Assembly: GCA_028583405.1 (NCBI GenBank)
Contig: CM053246.1
Coordinates: 21,459,570-21,523,569, forward strand
Source: Pogonophryne albipinna
Lineage: Eukaryota > Chordata > Actinopteri > Perciformes > Artedidraconidae
DNA length: 64,000 nt
Direction: 5' to 3'
The notes under the pieces were generated by a model. It made no database searches. It was given only the letters and a program-made list of their open reading frames with translations, and was not told the origin of the DNA. Made by a program: the position numbers and the translations under genes. This document shows, piece after piece, positions 26,172 through 39,426 of the stretch. Numbering within the stretch: the first letter of the stretch is position 1; the number at the start of each line of letters is the position of its first letter.

Positions 26172-26428
26172 CTCTCATTGTACTGTACCCCCCATGACTT
26201 CACATCAACCATCTCCCGGCAACATCTTGCACCACGGCTGACAGACGATGCAAATGTACTTAGCATTACACACACATGCATGCATAGAGAAAAGACGTTT
26301 CCTGAACTTTTTCTACACATTATAATTAGAACTGACCAAAACAACCCGCAAAGAACTGGGCCAGGCAATTAAAGAAGAATAGCCATACTAAAATGCATGT
26401 GTGTACAGTATGTGTATGTGTGTGTGCG

Positions 26429-26472
26429 CTGTGATTACACTTACTGTGATTACACTTACTGTGATTACACTT
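26429..26472. repeat. 15-bp tandem repeat, three copies
   Basis: The unit CTGTGATTACACTTA is repeated at 26429, 26444 and 26459, then followed by an inverted GTGTAATCAC, giving hairpin potential. Confidence 0.9.
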
Positions 26473-26496
26473 GTGTAATCACCTGGTAATCACATA

Positions 26497-26660
26497 CGTT
26501 GTACAACCAATGCAGATGTATGCGGTTAATAACATAATAGTAGGATACTGTCCCGTAACACGCCTCTATAATCTCTTCTGTAGCCAGGTTTAAAAATAAT
26601 TGTGAATTGTGTTATTTTTCATTAATTATGTTAACAGGACGCTGGCCTTCTAGTAAAAGC
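26497..26660 (+). repeat. Local direct repeat, copy A
   Basis: It shares GTATGC-GTTAATAACATAATAG, GCCAGGTTT and AACAGGACG-TGGCCTT blocks, in the same order and spacing, with 27146-27290. I judge the first 95 bases about 80% identical by eye. Identity as a known transposon is not established. Confidence 0.75.
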
Positions 26661-27145
26661 TGGCTGATGCGCTCTTTACAATGGAACAGACAGGTTCCAC
26701 AGTTGTTTACATAAGGATATGCAAACACTCTAAATAATCAATCATTTATAAAAGAAGGTCCTCCTCAAGAAGCGTTTTAAAGTATGTAAAGATACTATAA
26801 TTAACATTTTATTTTAAATGGGTTTTCTGTTAAGTTATAAAAACATATACTCTGGAGAGCACATCTACTCTTTCTCCCTTTATGATAAATTCTAGACCCA
26901 GACCCAACAAAAATAAAATACATGCAATTAGTCTAGTGTCTGGTAAAGCCATTGAAGTGTTATTACATTTGTATTACATTATCTTTATTTTATTATTAAT
27001 GTTTTTAACACTTCCAAACGACCCAGAATGAACCGGGCCAGACAGACGAGGAGAGCCTGGGAAACAGGTTGGCTGTAATAAATTAAAAGGCACACTTTAT
27101 TGTGTGTGTGGGTTTTAGTGTGTGTTTGTGTGCTGCTCACAGCTG

Positions 27146-27290
27146 CTGTACACCCGATGCAAATGTATGCAGTTAATAACATAATAGCAGGCGACTGTCA
27201 CATAACGCGGCAGTCTAATCCCTGCTCGAGCCAGGTTTCTAGTATAATTTAGTTTCATTATGAAAACAGGACGATGGCCTTTTATGTTCT
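27146..27290 (+). repeat. Local direct repeat, copy B
   Basis: Partner of 26497-26660, about 650 bp downstream in the same orientation; see that entry for the shared blocks. Confidence 0.75.
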
Positions 27291-28015
27291 TATCTTAATG
27301 TGTAAAGCATTTTTACAAGTTTTATTTTCATCCTCTCTTCTTTCTTTTGTCTGAGTATTAGAGATTGATTGGTTCTTTCATATTTTGACTTTATTAATAT
27401 TGTCCGGGCAACGTTTGAGTCCCAGATTTTGAGGGAGGTGCACAGAAATCTCCCTGAAAACCCTTGCACAGATACAAGTCAGTATAGCTCAGATATGTTA
27501 TGCAACATAGGGAAAAAAACGTTTTTAATAGAGCTGCTCTTTAACTGAATTGAAAGCAATATTTTCATATTACAGTTTAGATAAAAACATGCATGATGAT
27601 GACATCCTTAATCAAGTGTGTCCCAATGAGCTGTGATGAACTTCAGCACGCTAAGGCAATTACCGGATAACTGTCCCACAAGTAGGCTCTTCACTACTCG
27701 CAATTACAGCAAGAGTCGGTATTGGGAAGGACCCCCAGTCATTGTATCATCACGTTCAAGAGGTGAAGTGAGTTCCCTTTGTAAACTATCTTTCTGCCAT
27801 GAATGCTCATAAAAGGATCCAGATATATAAAGCAAGAGGAAAACATTGAAAAACTGAAAACAATATTTGTTATATTTTCATCTGGAAAGCATTAAAGAAA
27901 ATGTTGTGCAGTGAATTCAATAGACCCCTGCTATTGTGCTGCTAATCATACACCGGTTGATACAAAGGTGTATGGTTCAGGGGTTGAACAGGTTATTATA
28001 AGACTGATATTGAAG
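27291..28015. other. Unique intron-like sequence
   Basis: Nothing recognised on either strand. Confidence 0.4.
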
Positions 28016-28023
28016 CTCTAAAT

Positions 28024-28734
28024 CAGGGATGGGCGACTTTGATGGTGGTGGGGGCCACACAATTGATGTATTGGCCACAAGGGGGCCGCAGATTCACTTG
28101 GAACACACACACACACACACACAAAAATTCCATGTATTGTATGTAACTAATTATTAACAAATATACTAAGTCTGACATCTTCATTGACATTTTACAATCT
28201 TTCAGGCAACATCCTCTAATAAGCTCACTAAACAAATATCAGTTCACAGAAATGTTATTTAATTTGTACAAGTGGCATGTTTGTATTGAACAGGTTATTT
28301 AACAGTGGAATAAAACTATTTTAAACTATTGGAAAGCACGGAAAGTGTGTGTGCATTGAGATTAACCATTAAGATGACATAAACATGAAGTCATGAACAC
28401 TACCCAGACATTAGTTGGTTGTCTAACTTGAACCTAGCTAAGACACTTGTAGCCTGTCTCTGCATCAACACAGACACCTGTCAACCAGCACTCTGCTGTT
28501 CCTCAGCGCCGCCCCCCCTCCCTCCCGCTGAAATTATGAACGAAAAGCGTATAGTAATCATAGATAACACGGCAGGGTACGTGATAGTTTGTTTTCATCT
28601 GATTTCAAATAAACAAAGTCTTAGTTTTTAGAATATTAAACTTGTTTCGCCAAATTCAGATGATAAATATAACTTTTAAGCTTGTAACGGCATAATTGGC
28701 AAATGGCCCCCGGGCCGCCATTTGCCCATCCCTG
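28024..28734. mobile_element. Non-autonomous hAT element (CAGGGATGGGC family)
   Basis: CAGGGATGGGC occurs at both ends in inverted orientation. Flanks CTCTAAAT (28016-28023) and GTCTAAAT (28735-28742) match at 7 of 8 bases. It has a short CA tract at 28103-28123 and no transposase frame. Confidence 0.87.
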
Positions 28735-29029
28735 GTCTAAATGTACCAGTAGAAACACTTTAAAACTTACATTTTTGAAATATTAAGATTGTGACCTTCT
28801 CCATTTGGTCTGTTATACCTGAGATTCATAGGGTTTACATACGCTTATTTTCCTGAATCCACCACAGAATATTAAATTGGATCTTGGTGTCTGTGACCAT
28901 GTTGAAAATGCAAGAAGAAGAACAAATCCTATCAACATCATTGTCATACCTTCAGGGGAGGGAATATACACCTAATTTCCCACGTCAGGTTGGCTCTTTC
29001 CTGTTAAGATCGAAATTAATAAGGCTCTA

Positions 29030-29687
<658 letters not shown>

Positions 29688-29695
29688 GTATCTAG

Positions 29696-31328
29696 TAGGG
29701 CTGCTCGATTAAGGCAAAAATCATAATCACGATTATGTTGGTCAATAGTTGATGTGATATCAATTATTGACCAAAATAATCGTGAAAATTAAATGTGTTT
29801 TAATACTTATTCAAAATAGCAAAGAAACATGCATTCTTGTACTCAACAATGTTGTACTTGGATTACTCAAAAAGTACACAGTGAAAGTACTTCATAGTAC
29901 TTGTGGGAGTTGTTTCACTAGTACTGAGTCCAACAGTGTCAATCTCAAGAAGAACAAATGGCAGAAAAAATAATAACAAACTCGAGAGACGGCTGAGTGA
30001 CCGCAGTGCAGAATCGCTGCATAGTTTAAATCTCCTAACAATGTTGTCCATTTTAGACATAGGCTTATTATATTTATAGCCCGTAATAACATTCATTTTC
30101 TGGGCTCAAAATGTGCCTTGGCTGTTTTTGTAAATTCACCTTGTTTATAATATTATCACCGTTCCAAGCACAGGAGTGCTTTTGTTTTGAAATCACTTCC
30201 GTGAGTTTCGCCCCGCCCCTCGCTCCAATCAAAAAGCAAAAAGGCCTCTCAGACGCTCTTCCGTTTACTTGTTTAATAAAGAAAAACAAAAGGACGGTAG
30301 ACGGATTATTTTTAACTGTTGATTACCCTGAACGTATAATTCAACTGAAAAACCAATACAAAAATAGATAAAATAAATGATACATTTATATTTACATTTA
30401 AAGTAGACCTATTATGCTATATTGGAAACATATATTGTAGGGCCATACCTATACAAAACATGTCTGTGAAGTTTTTTGCTTAAAATACCAAACAGATCAC
30501 CCATTGTAGCCATTCCTCATACTGCTCATATCCCTCTTTTGAAGCCCTGTTAGAGAAACGCGGATTTTGGGTCCTTAGCTTGAAAAAGAAAAAAAGAGGA
30601 GGCGGAGCTAATGCCTGATCAGAATTCTACCGGAGATAAAGTTAAATTCTGCTGTGATAAAACGCCATCCTGTTCTAAACCACATCAAAGATTATTTCTG
30701 AAATAGTATGGAGCTCAAATGCTTTTTCTCTTGCGGGTTTATCACAAGGTGAGTTCCTTTTTTTATTTCCTGCTCTTTAAACACATGTGCTCTTCAGTAC
30801 AGGTTAGCTCTGAGTGTTAGCGAGGCTTGCTAATGTAAACAAAGACGAGATTACGTCCAAAACACGTCAGGCATTGTTTCTGATGGCAACTTTCTGTGGG
30901 TCCGCCGCCATTTGACGTAAATCTGTATCTGCTCGTTGTACACCCGTTTTTAAAAGATTTGGGTACGGAGGAAAAGAGAGAGGGTTTTATTTTCTGACGC
31001 TGCGTGAGTTCCCCGACGCACCGGGGACACATGTTTATGTATAAAGGACATCACAAAGTGCATTTTGCATGAAAGGTCTCCTTTAAATAAATAATATCAA
31101 AAATAATAAATATCAATAAACAAGATCAACACATATTTTGGAGCGCACTTCAACAAGCTACTAAACGTATATAAATATGATAAATAAAAATAAATTAGAC
31201 TAAAATAAATCAAATATGTTCACAACCTAGCAAAGCAAAATAATCATTTTTTTTTCGGTTATGTTTTCGTAATTGTGGCAGGCCAAAATCGTAATTGCGA
31301 TTAAAATATGAGTAATTGCACAGCCCTC
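29696..31328. mobile_element. hAT-like element (TAGGGCTG...CGATTA ends) with nested MITE
   Basis: The left end reads TAGGGCTGCTCGATTA and the right end inward GAGGGCTGTGCAATTA. The exact 8-bp duplication GTATCTAG lies at 29688-29695 and 31329-31336. Subterminal AATCGTAATT/ATCACGATTAT motifs are present. A second element at 30398-31086 lies inside. No transposase was recognised. Confidence 0.88.
30398..31086. mobile_element. MITE with TTTAAAG..GACCT ends, nested in the hAT
   Basis: The ends are inverted: TTTAAAGTAGACCTATTATGC at the left and TTTAAAGGAGACCTTTCATGC inward from the right. TTAA occurs at both borders, suggesting a TTAA-targeting superfamily (piggyBac or Kolobok), which is an inference. 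The interior is GC-richer and non-coding. Confidence 0.7.
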
Positions 31329-31336
31329 GTATCTAG

Positions 31337-33130
31337 GGCCAAAAATGGACTGCATGTTGACATGCAGATAACAGTGCCTCAAAATGCGAACATTTCAGTT
31401 TTGCAGAAGTTGACTGCAAAAAGACTTGTTAAAAGAGGGCAGCAGCACAATGTTTGTATGAAAAACTCACATGGACAATTGATGTAATTTACCTAAAACA
31501 GAGGGGAAAATAGGACTGGCTGTTATAAAAGAGAAGCCACAATTCTGCATCCATCCTGCAAAATTATTAGAATAATTCCTCTCAGAGAAAGTGCTATAAA
31601 CCGTGGGGTTTGATGGTGTCGTGACGGCTCAGATGACTCAGGCGCATTCTGTGTACCCGCCAATCTGGCATGCAACCTATGTCACATGTCATCACGCCTC
31701 GCTTCCATCTTTCCTGTCTGACTACCAAAGACAGCACAAAGACGGAGGGAAAAACAAGCAAGACAGCGGGCTTTCTTCATCTATTAGAATTACAATTATT
31801 GGTGCTATTTCAGGGATTAATTCATCTTTGGGGCAAAACACTTACTGTGGGAGAGACAAGCACAAAGAGAGACCACCTCTCAGTCCCTTCTGGCCACAAT
31901 CAATTCTGTATCCCTCCATCGATTTCAATTGAGATAACTGTTATTAGGCAGGATGCACGACACAAACTCGATGAACTGGTTTAGAAAATGTAGCGTGCTG
32001 GTGGATTAAAGTGAAAAACTGTATAGTAAAAAGGAGCCCATTGTTTCGGCAAAGGCCGGAGGTAGAAATGAGAGGAAATAGAGAGAGAAAGAGGGAGATT
32101 ACATAAAATATCCTCTTAGCTCCACCACAGAGTAGCAGCAGGTAATGTGTTCAAGTGGGAAAATCATAAACTCTGTTGTAGACTGAGTGAAATCTAGGAG
32201 CCAAGTGAAAGAAGAGAGAGCAGTTTGTGCGGTAAATCCACATTTTTGTTTGTGTTTTAAAAGGGTGGCCGTTTTTTGTCTTCTATGCATCTTTTCTGGA
32301 CTGCTGTCAGGTCAAACTCATATAAACCTATTTTGTGTCTGATAACAAAAATACATGACTGTTAAGCAACAAAAAAAAGCTGATTTCCTAAAGGTTTCCA
32401 TTTCTGGAGAAATAATGTGTTCAACTTATAAAATCAATATTTTTTGCCATTCGAAATATCTTTGTGAATACATTTGAATAATGGATACATGGTGCATCAG
32501 AGAGGAAAATAAAAGCCCATGTTTTCTTTGAATAAGTGATGAATACATTGCAGACTCCACTCTGCAGCATGTGACACATGAACAGCAGAGGAATAAGGAG
32601 GGAGTCGACCGCGAGAAAATATCGGGGTGAGAAGAAAACGGAGCGATGTGCGTAATAAGAACAGACAGGAGCGGAGGAGGAGTGCCGCGAGGAATGAGCC
32701 GAAAGAGAGGAAAAGAAGAAAGAAATAATTTAACTATCCCAGTCAATTGTGGCAGAACAAAATGGTCATGACCACTGTCTGAGCGGAAAAACACACATAA
32801 GCATAATACACACATGCAACAAACTAAAAGCATCTGGTGAAAAACATTTTGAGACTTGTCATCCAATATTGTTTTAACTAATAACTAACTTATTATGCAT
32901 TCATAACCGTACAATCCTGTTGTTATTTTATTTTATGGCCCCAAAACACATTACACCACATATAGCACACGTGCATGTGTGTGTTCAGGTTCAAGTGTTA
33001 GTGTACATAATCTTTGAGAAAGGTGGAGTTCCCGTGGGGGGAGGGGGGCAGAGGGATGGGAGACCAGGTGCATGTTGCAACAAATTATTGTTACAGTGGA
33101 TGAAGGGGGTGGGGTGTCTAAAGTCAAAGA
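31337..33130. other. Unique intron-like sequence
   Basis: No supported feature. A 146-codon minus frame at 32426-32866 has no recognisable domain and was not accepted as a gene. Confidence 0.4.
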
Positions 33131-33399
33131 TTAATCTTGATTGGGGCAAATTTGACCCTGAGTCACCCAAAACAATTCTGCTGGGTCTTCCCAGACCCGA
33201 ACACCAAAATATGCACTTTTTTTTAGAGACCTTCAGACTTGGCTAAAATTGTCAAATCAGTTTTGTAGTGTTTACAGTATATAGCTGTTGTGGAGGATAT
33301 CATGAAGCCTCGCTCCGATAAAAAAAACAAGAGCGTAGTTATTATATCATTTTAACTTGAAGCGGGTCACGAGAGACCCGAACACAACATAAGGGTTAA
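33131..33399. mobile_element. Possible piggyBac-type MITE fragment
   Basis: The right end AACACAACATAAGGG-TTAA with CGGGTCTCTCGTGACCCG resembles piggyBac-type fish MITEs. A left TTAA at 33131 is followed by GGGGCAAATTTGACCC. The inverted-repeat match is weak and the left border is uncertain. Confidence 0.4.
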
Positions 33400-33465
33400 G
33401 TCAAAGTGTAAAATTGCAACTTGTAGTTTAACAGGGGCTTACTGTATGTGCGGGTCTATTCCCAG

Positions 33466-34146
33466 CAGTGTTGGGCAAGTTACTTCCAAAATGTAATATA
33501 TTACACATTACATATTACTGTCTTTTGAAAGTAATAAGTTACATTACAATATTACTGTCTCTGAAATGTAATGAGTTACACTACTTTTGAGTTACTTTTG
33601 AGTTAGTGCAGCTCATTATACATCCAGTGAAGGGCAATGTGGTATAGCATAACAACTGTGTAGGCCATTAAGGCTACTAACACCTTTTATTACACGGCTT
33701 AGTTGAATACTCTATTCTGATTGTAAATTCTTAACATGTGACACGTTGTTAATGCAGTACAGACCGCTGTCAAGCAGGTCACGCGCACCTGACACAATTT
33801 GTTGTTTGTATTTTTCGCTCCGTTCTCTTTTTTGAATAGAGGGTGCATAACAATCAACTGCCCCGAAGATCCCGACGCGAAGCCTGAAGGGTAAACACCA
33901 GGTTTACTAATCTACCCGCACAATTTGTCTCTGGTGTCTGAATGTCTCGCTATGTTAGTACATTCTTAAAAAACAAAACACCATTTAATTTCGGGTTAAA
34001 ATGTGTTGTAACTGCATTACTGAGCATTGTAACGGGTAATATATTACCCACATTTCATTAGTAATGCGTTACATTACTTCGTTACAGCAAAAAGTAATAT
34101 ATTACTGTAACTCCCTTACTTTTGTAACGCGTTACACCCAACACTG
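33466..34146. mobile_element. Non-autonomous hAT (CAGTGTTGGG family), deletion derivative
   Basis: Inverted CAGTGTTGGG ends lie next to an exact 8-bp duplication ATTCCCAG (33458-33465, 34147-34154). Ends are dense in GTAAT/ATTAC repeats and GTAACGCGTTAC. It shares both flanks with the longer copy at 57213-59118 and lacks its middle: the junction CTGTCAAG|CAGGTCACG joins sequences about 1.2 kb apart in the long copy. Confidence 0.94.
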
Positions 34147-34154
34147 ATTCCCAG

Positions 34155-35812
34155 TAACACAGTGACTTCTTGGAGTCTTGACGCCAGTGAACGAGTTTGC
34201 ACTGAAATGTTTTTTTTAAAACCATGACATAATGTGTAGTTTAGGGATAAATAATCCTTTCCTTCCAACCCAAAGAAAAGATAATGAAAAAACAGACAAT
34301 TTCAAGAAGTCAAAGTGTTGTGATGCTATATATCAGTATTCTGAAAGCAGGAGTCTGCATACACAGTGGTCCTCATGGTACTCATGCAAGAGGAAAACAT
34401 TACAGGCAAGTCAATCAAGTCAAAGCTTTTGACATTATCCCCTTTGAAGTAAAGAAACGCACACATCCACATATCAAGAAGGACATAGCTGTAACCTTTT
34501 CAGTGCCAGTTCAGTTGACAAAGTGAGGCGCTGACGAAAACAGAAAAAAAGCGTTTTTAGACAGCGAACAAGTGAAAGAAAGGGAACAGTGATTGCCATA
34601 CTATGTGACACAAAAACTTGTCATGCCACCTTCAATGCTCCTTCTCTCCCTAATCTATGGATCTGTTGTTTTGCTACTCCGTCATCACCCAGCCGACCTT
34701 GAGATAACACTAAACGGCAGATTTAGGGATTTTGATGGCGTCGGGCAACAGAATACCCAATATATACACAAAGCTTGGTATTTTGCTTTGCATTGTAAGA
34801 AATAGGCTTAAACCAATTTAAAGATGAAGGGCTGGTGGTATTGTATCAAAATGTGCCTTTAAATCTGAACTTTTCTGGAGTTCAGGGTGCTTTGTGTTTC
34901 ATTTGAAAAGGACAAAATATGTTCCTTTACAGAGAGTTCACTTTTCAAAGGTTTTTAGATGGCGTACAATTGCATGTTGTTTGTATACATGAAATATGAA
35001 AAATATGAGGCAAAAACAACATTTGGACATCCGAAAACATTTAAGAAAGTAGTTTAACTTTCATTCTGCTTTTAGTTTTAATATTGGTGCTTAATTTTAT
35101 TAATGATGATGAGACAAATAAAGTTAAGTGTTTCCTGTGTGTCTGTGAAGGTATTTACATACATTTATATGATCCTCTGCTTTGTAGTCTGACCAGAGGT
35201 TCATTGCACCTCTGTGGTTCTTAACAATTGACCTTCAAAGGCCAGGCCCATTGGCTCAGAGCTCAGTGCCTCCTGGAATATTCTGAAAGGTTACATCCGA
35301 GAGTGGAAACAAAAAAAGCAAGAGGGCTCCTTGAAGACTTGCAGTCAATGAGCAAATAGGGATACAGATAAAGCAATAAGAGATAGGTTAAGAGAGAGGT
35401 ACATGCAAGTGCAGATAATTATACAAAAGGTCCTCAAAAGAAGATTTAGATTCAACCTAAAAGGTATGATCAGACTCCAGTGCAGCAGAAACTACACAAA
35501 GACACAATGATCTTATTTGCACTTGTTCAAACGTGTATCTGGTATGTATACAGAACTTTCCTTATTTAGTTAAGTTTATTGTGCATTTACTCACAAAGTG
35601 AAGTGAAAAACTGCATTAATACCTTTTTAATCTGGTGTTTGTTATTGTAACACTTGTGTTTTTTGTCTGTTTGCTCTTATAAATCCAGCCTAAAAATCAA
35701 TAACAGGAGACCTTGAAGCCACAAACATGCATAGGACCTGCTTAGGATATTGACATCTTTGTGATTAGTATGCGATGTACAACATTCATTTCAATAATCA
35801 AGGTTAAGTTCA

Positions 35813-35816
<4 letters not shown>
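34155..35816. other. Unique intron-like sequence
   Basis: No exon, RNA gene or transposon end supported. Confidence 0.4.

Positions 35817-35904
<88 letters not shown>
35817..35904. repeat. (GT)n microsatellite
   Basis: GT dinucleotides over about 88 bases with one C interruption at 35900. Confidence 0.96.
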
Positions 35905-35905
<1 letters not shown>

Positions 35906-36648
35906 TCCTGCTCCACTGGAATGTGTTCCTCATTAACGTTACTATAACGTTCTAAATGCATTTTACACATCTATATATTTTCAACCCTAACATCAATCTA
36001 TAGGCTGTTGGTGTGCATGTGTTTAAGTGTTTGCCTCTGTGTACAGTTCACCTCTGTACGAGTGTGTTTATCTTCATGTGGGACTGCGTATCTCTGTGTG
36101 TGTTTCCACGGCCCCCCTGAAATGTTTTCCTGCATGAAGTCTCTCCCACATGTTTCCATCAAGTTAAGAACTACAGAGGACAGAAAGACCCTCTCCAGGC
36201 TGTCTGGAGCTGGCCACGTCAACTTAGTCAATAACAAATCACTGTGATAACATGTCGCTTAGAATAAGGTCGGTCAATGGTCCTGTTTTGTGAACATAAA
36301 TAATGTCTTAGTAAAATAAATAAACTGTGTTACAGATATCCATTAGGAGGAGGAACTCAAAATGTTGAACCTCACAATGCTGTCATTATTAATAGGAAGG
36401 AATCACATGCTCTTAGAAATACATATTTTTCAATATTAAATTAATATTAAAATGTTGTCATACAAACATATTATTTTAGCGACAAAAAAACTGATCAGTA
36501 ATGGAAAATTATTCATGTTTAGTCAAATTGCACTATTCCTTAAATATATAATAGTTGGCAACTAGAGTTAAGAGTGGTGCAGCACATGATTATATTATGT
36601 CTCTTCATTTTCAGTTTAACTTTGCTCTATTATTTTTAATATATGTGG
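35905..36648. other. Unique intron-like sequence
   Basis: GT-rich imperfect tract at 36008-36110; otherwise nothing recognised. Confidence 0.4.
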
Positions 36649-36959
36649 CTATAGAGAACCGCAGTGACGAGTCCTAAAACCCGGAAGTAAGTTAGCATTT
36701 TTACCACGTCCGGTTCCTTCGATAAAAAGCAATGCAATTTCTCCATAGGATTTTGGAAAATAGCTCCAAATAAGGTCTGTGTTTGACACAAATTGAAGAG
36801 ACAGATCACGTTTTGTTCTACGACATTAAATACATCAGCAGTGACCCCGCTGGTGATTTTTGAAGAGTTTACGTGTCTGAAAAACGATGGTTGTTAACAA
36901 GTGGCTGAATAGGACTACAGAAGTTGTCCAGGCCGTTTTACGTCATTACACCGAACACG

Positions 36960-38029
36960 CAGTGGCGTTTCTATATGTGCAAAAGTGGTGGGGCACAAAA
37001 AACTTAGATGTCTATAAGCTTCTGCAGAGAGGTTCATGGCTGGCGAGGCACTGGCACTGACTCTTCAGGTTTACAAATATTATATTTTGACCTAAATCAA
37101 AATATAATATTATTTTCAAAAAGCTTTTTTTGTCTGATGCTTCAATTCATTTAACAGACAGTTCAACAGAAGGATACCCAAAAAATGTAATTTTATCATT
37201 TAAATATTGAATTGTTCTCTCTTAGTAAGATCCCATTTTCAATCAAATTGCAGTCTTACCTTGACTTGAAGATGAAGTCCATTTGCCTATCCTTCTGGAC
37301 AAAAATCTCTATTACTTTTTTGTAAAAGTCCTCCTTATCTTCTTGTAGTTTCAAAAGTCTATCATAAATCTAAATGGTGGATTTATGATTCGAAAAGGAT
37401 AAAAGTAGGGTAGACATGTGGATATTATCCGGCTGAACAAAACGTGCATTTATCTAACAGCTACGTTTCCCACAGATCTTATTTTGAGCTATTTTCTAAA
37501 ATCCTATGGAGAAATCTCATTGCTTTTTTGTGGAGGGAAGCCATGCGCAGCTTACTTCCTGGTTTTAGGACGCGTCTCTCTCGTCTCCTCTTCACACACC
37601 ACACTTTTCGCGGCACACGTACTTACAGCCAATCAGCTCTGAATGATGTGAGATGACGTATGGTGGGGATGGCAGCTCTATGCCCCTATGGTCATTATTT
37701 TTTGCCACACACATTAAATAGGAAAATACTCTGAGCATGCGCAGTGTCGTTTTTACAGTCACCGTTCACTTAGACAGTGAGAGGGAGGGGCAGGATCGGG
37801 TTTTGTCCCACATGGCTCTAAACAGCTCAATAGGCACACACTGTAGACACTAATTAGAAGAACACATACTAAAACAGCAATGTACAGACGAATCAGATGA
37901 TTAAACATGATCTTAAAATATTTTATTTTATATATATTTTAATTTATTTTTTGCATTTTGTTGTAATCATTATTTTAATACTTTCTGCTGACACTAGGTG
38001 GGGCTGCCCCTAATGACCAGTCGCCACTG
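36960..38029. mobile_element. hAT-like element nested in the long-TIR element
   Basis: Both ends read CAGTGGCG inward. Flanks CGAACACG (36952-36959) and CGAACACA (38030-38037) match at 7 of 8. Inside, at about 37378-37577, is an extra copy of the host element's right end. Confidence 0.75.
37378..37577 (+). repeat. Extra copy of the long-TIR element's right end
   Basis: It shares GATATTATCCGGCTGAACAA, AAATCCTATGGAGAAAT and TTTTAGGACGCGTC in order with 38242-38437. It lies within the nested hAT and ends before the CTATAG terminus. Confidence 0.75.
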
Positions 38030-38456
38030 CGAACACATAAAACACTCCCGCTAAGTTTGTTTGCCCTGTTCTGCTTGAAAGCAAGTACCTGCCTCCTGCA
38101 AACTGTTCAAACAAACACTTCAACTTGTACCATTTACAATCTGTATGTTTGAATATGGATCTTAAGTTGGCGTGACGTTGAAGCAGCGACCTTGCTGTAG
38201 TTCCTTTATAGCATAACGTTAGCATTTTGCTTCTTGCGACTAGATTTATGCTTCGAAAATTATAAAAGTAGGATAGACATGTAGATATTATCCGGCTGAA
38301 CAAAACGTGATCCGTCTCTTAAATGTGTGTCAACCCCAGACCTTATTTCGAGCTATTTTCCAAAATCCTATGGAGAAATTGCATTGCGTTTTTGACGAAG
38401 GAACCGGAAGGAGTTTACATCCGGGTTTTAGGACGCGTCACTGCGGTTCTCTATAG

Positions 38457-39426
38457 TGGCCATGTCAAGGGTACCAACATTATCTATTTATGAATACTAA
38501 ATTGTAGCAACTCATATTCTGGGAGTAGAGCACCAGGGACATCGAGGAGCTCAAATCAGTTCCTGAAAAGGCCTCTCTCAGTTTATGTGCGTATAACTCA
38601 ATGTGACACTAACTAAACAAACATGGCTGGAGAGCAGGGATTATGAACAGAAATTAACTGAAGGCAAACTGAGTCTTAATCATGGGACATACTGTACATG
38701 ATGGAGAGAGACAGAGCAAGGGGGGAAGGCAGGTGGAAAATGGCATGAAGGACAGAATATTACAAGTTACAAAGCTTAGAAAGAGCAGACCTGGAATCAT
38801 GGTGTTTCTGAAGGCATAGCAGTTTGAAATAGTAATATCTGTTCATAAAAAAGATTGTGCTAACTTGTCTCATATGATAAACCTGTAAACCTGCACACTT
38901 AACATGTTACAACCTTTTAATATAGTAGTCTTTCTCTAATGGAAGCAGAAAGAAGACACATTTATTACATCTGTGCTCAGATAACTTCACAGCATAACAT
39001 GGTGCCACTTTCTATTGCCAACATCCCAGCATGGATAAAAACTGGTCACATGGCACGATGTGACCATTCTAATTCCTTAATACACAAATACAGAAAAAGA
39101 GCTGAGCCAGGAACAAATCTGCTAGAACATAGCTTGCCCCTGAGGTTTAGGACGTTGTTTATATGGTTGTAATAGAGAAATGACACAAACTCACACAGAT
39201 GGAGCAACAGACCGGCTAATAGCTAATATGCTATCAAAATGTGCTGCTTACTTGTTGTGATCATCTGACAATACTGAAATGATAAATGCAAGAAAAACAT
39301 GTTTACAAGAACTTTTTACTTTAATATTAGATTATTACATTAAAGTTTGAATCCCTTCTGTTTACAGAGCTTTTATAAAAATAGCTTTCAAGAAGGTATT
39401 CTCTCTAACCTCAAGCTTATTGGAAA
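38457..39426. other. Unique intron-like sequence
   Basis: Nothing recognised on either strand. Confidence 0.4.

Larger units (their letters stand above)
36649..38456. mobile_element. Long-TIR DNA element interrupted by a hAT
   Basis: Terminal inverted repeats of about 130 bases: CTATAGAGAACCGCAGTGAC begins both ends, followed by TCCTAAAACCCGGA and GCAATGCAATTTCTCCATAG. Flanks allow a GTGGC duplication (element starting TATAG) or TGG (starting CTATAG). The superfamily is unresolved. It is split by a hAT at 36960-38029. Confidence 0.8.

Noticed and set aside
26429..26472. CRISPR-like array
   Set aside because: Three directly adjacent 15-bp units without spacers in a vertebrate genome; it is a tandem repeat.
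32426..32866. 146-codon minus-strand frame in unique sequence
   Set aside because: No recognisable domain or splice context; its length is compatible with chance in 64 kb.
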